Assembly: GCA_026126345.1 (NCBI GenBank)
Contig: JAHCJH010000004.1
Coordinates: forward strand, 1-53,706
Direction: 5' to 3'
From: Phycisphaeraceae bacterium
GTDB lineage: Bacteria; Planctomycetota; Phycisphaerae; Phycisphaerales; UBA1924
DNA length: 53,706 nt
In this document: in pieces, positions 53,089-53,706 of the stretch
Numbering within the stretch: the stretch's first letter is position 1
Layout: the number at the start of each line of letters is the position of its first letter
Translations under genes and position numbers: made by a program
Notes under the pieces: model-generated
The model's input: the letters and a program-made list of their open reading frames with translations, nothing else
What the model was told of the DNA's origin: nothing
Databases searched by the model: none

Positions 53089-53094
53089 TATACT
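53089..53094 (+). promoter_or_regulatory. Possible -10 element upstream of the RRM gene
   Basis: TATACT at 53089-53094 matches a -10 box well, but no good -35 stands 16-18 bases before it. It would give a leader of about 115 bases before GTG 53217. RRM genes of this type often have long leaders. Confidence 0.35.
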
Positions 53095-53216
53095 TGGCCG
53101 TCCCTGCCGGCGATCGTGGCCGGGGGGCCTCTCTCCGAGCCGATGTCCATGCCTGCGCCGGTCGAGTTTCGGAAGACGATGATGAGCCTCGCGAGCGCGG
53201 GCAGGGGATTCGACCC

Positions 53217-53633
53217 GTGAACCTTTACGTCGGCAACCTCCCGTACAGCACCACCGACTCCGACCTGCAGCAGGCGTTCAGCCAGCATGGCACCGTCGCC
53301 CGGGCCAGCGTGGTCATCGACCGCGACACCGGCCGCAGCCGCGGCTTCGGCTTCGTCGAAATGCCCAACGACGACGAAGCCCGCAAGGCCATCACCGCTA
53401 TGAACGGCGCCGACATGGACGGGCGCGCTCTGGTCGTCAACGAGGCGCGCCCGCGCGAGGAGCGGCCCCGAGGCGGCTTCGGCGGCGGAGGTGGGGGTGG
53501 CGGGCGCGGCGGGTACGGCGGTGGTGGGGGTGGCGGTGGGCGCGGCGGGTACGGCGGCGGTGGCGGCGGTGGGCGCGGCGGATACGGCGGCGGGGGTGGT
53601 GGTCGCGGCGGTCGCGACGGTGGGTCTTGGTAA
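53217..53633 (+). CDS. RRM RNA-binding protein with RGG-rich tail
   Basis: A 138-residue single RRM protein. RNP2 is LYVGNLPY (3-10) and RNP1 is RGFGFVEM (42-49), and the domain ends at about residue 78. The tail from about residue 86 is GGGGGGGRGGY-type repeats ending GRDGGSW. It resembles cyanobacterial Rbp proteins; it probably binds RNA as a cold or stress chaperone (inference). GTG 53217 is the only start that keeps the RNP2 region near the N-terminus. Confidence 0.9.
   Translation: MNLYVGNLPYSTTDSDLQQAFSQHGTVARASVVIDRDTGRSRGFGFVEMPNDDEARKAITAMNGADMDGRALVVNEARPREERPRGGFGGGGGGGGRGGYGGGGGGGGRGGYGGGGGGGRGGYGGGGGGRGGRDGGSW
53481..53615 (+). repeat. Coding tandem repeats for the Gly/Arg/Tyr tail
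   Basis: Three full units (53481-53516, 53517-53552, 53553-53585; 36, 36 and 33 bases) and a partial fourth. Each codes a Gly run, then RGGY; the units differ mostly at third positions. Confidence 0.8.
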
Positions 53634-53665
53634 GCCGGGCCGTAATAGCACACAACGGGCCATCG

Positions 53666-53694
53666 ACGGGCCGGCGCAGCGCCGGCCCGTTGTC
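53666..53694 (+). terminator. Terminator after the RRM gene
   Basis: Stem ACGGGCCGG/CCGGCCCGT (arms may extend by CGC/GCG) followed by TGTCATT. The T-run is weak, but the GC-rich stem and place after the last gene fit a terminator. An upstream ACAACGGGCC copy could pair with the same right arm. Confidence 0.65.
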
Positions 53695-53706
53695 ATTCGT
53701 GCGGCG

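Noticed and set aside
1-53706. tRNA, rRNA or CRISPR features
   Set aside because: No cloverleaf with a T-loop, no rRNA segment and no regularly spaced repeats were recognised by eye; a covariance-model scan would be the decisive test.

Overview
The window is a high-GC bacterial chromosome segment that most resembles a planctomycete of the Phycisphaerae/Phycisphaerales type. Supporting signs are an ECF-like sigma factor coupled to transmembrane Ser/Thr kinases, a type II secretion (T2SS) locus with many low-complexity tails, a secreted protein with a PEP-CTERM-like tail (PTPGAAA, hydrophobic stretch, RRRR), YdjY-type lipoproteins, frequent GTG starts and GTGA/ATGA stop-start overlaps. The lineage is an inference from gene content; no rRNA or tRNA gene was seen. 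No phage, IS element, CRISPR array or integrase was recognised. The segment reads as core chromosome.

Layout. 1-1967 (minus): an amidohydrolase followed by a class III aminotransferase that runs off the left edge. 2181-3026 (plus): an isolated mraZ behind three 10-bp direct repeats, ending at a strong terminator. 3042-8582 (minus): a membrane-anchored ankyrin protein, an ECF-like sigma factor and two coupled membrane kinases, the second with altered HRD and DFG motifs. 8655-11298 (minus): an EF-G2-like GTPase and a small unknown protein. 11492-17264: queA, an acyl-CoA dehydrogenase, a lone STAS protein, a membrane protein/bcp/panB operon and a small membrane protein. 17398-23313 (plus): a full branched-chain amino acid ABC transporter (substrate protein, LivH, LivM, LivG, LivF) with a PD-(D/E)XK-like protein at its end. 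23288-31484 (minus): priA, a methyltransferase-like protein, a D-amino-acid-transaminase-like protein, murD, a YdjY lipoprotein and lpxB, closely spaced as one likely operon for envelope synthesis and replication restart. 31529-34249 (plus): carA and a secreted Gly-rich LTxxQ-like protein. 34298-48606 (plus): a T2SS operon in the order E-F-G-H-I-J-K-L-M-C-D plus a lipoprotein. 48724-49892: a self-contained unit with a strong promoter, a PEP-CTERM-like surface protein and a terminator. 49964-52046 (minus): TPR protein, RecX, lipoprotein and rhodanese. 52138-53633 (plus): 3-hydroxybutyryl-CoA dehydrogenase and an RRM protein with a repeated RGG-type tail.

How the genes fit together. Much of the window serves the cell envelope. 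MurD and the neighbouring D-amino-acid transaminase could supply and use D-glutamate for peptidoglycan, and LpxB makes the lipid A disaccharide, so a Gram-negative type envelope is implied. The T2SS moves folded proteins across the outer membrane, and the PEP-CTERM-like protein just downstream is a candidate surface protein, although its processing by an exosortase cannot be shown here. The sigma/kinase/ankyrin cluster looks like a one-piece signalling module.

The least ordinary items are the coupled sigma-kinase-kinase module with a DFA kinase, the orphan mraZ with its repeat operator, the PD-(D/E)XK-like protein riding on the Liv operon, and the T2SS components with poly-Gly, poly-Gln and Pro-rich extensions.
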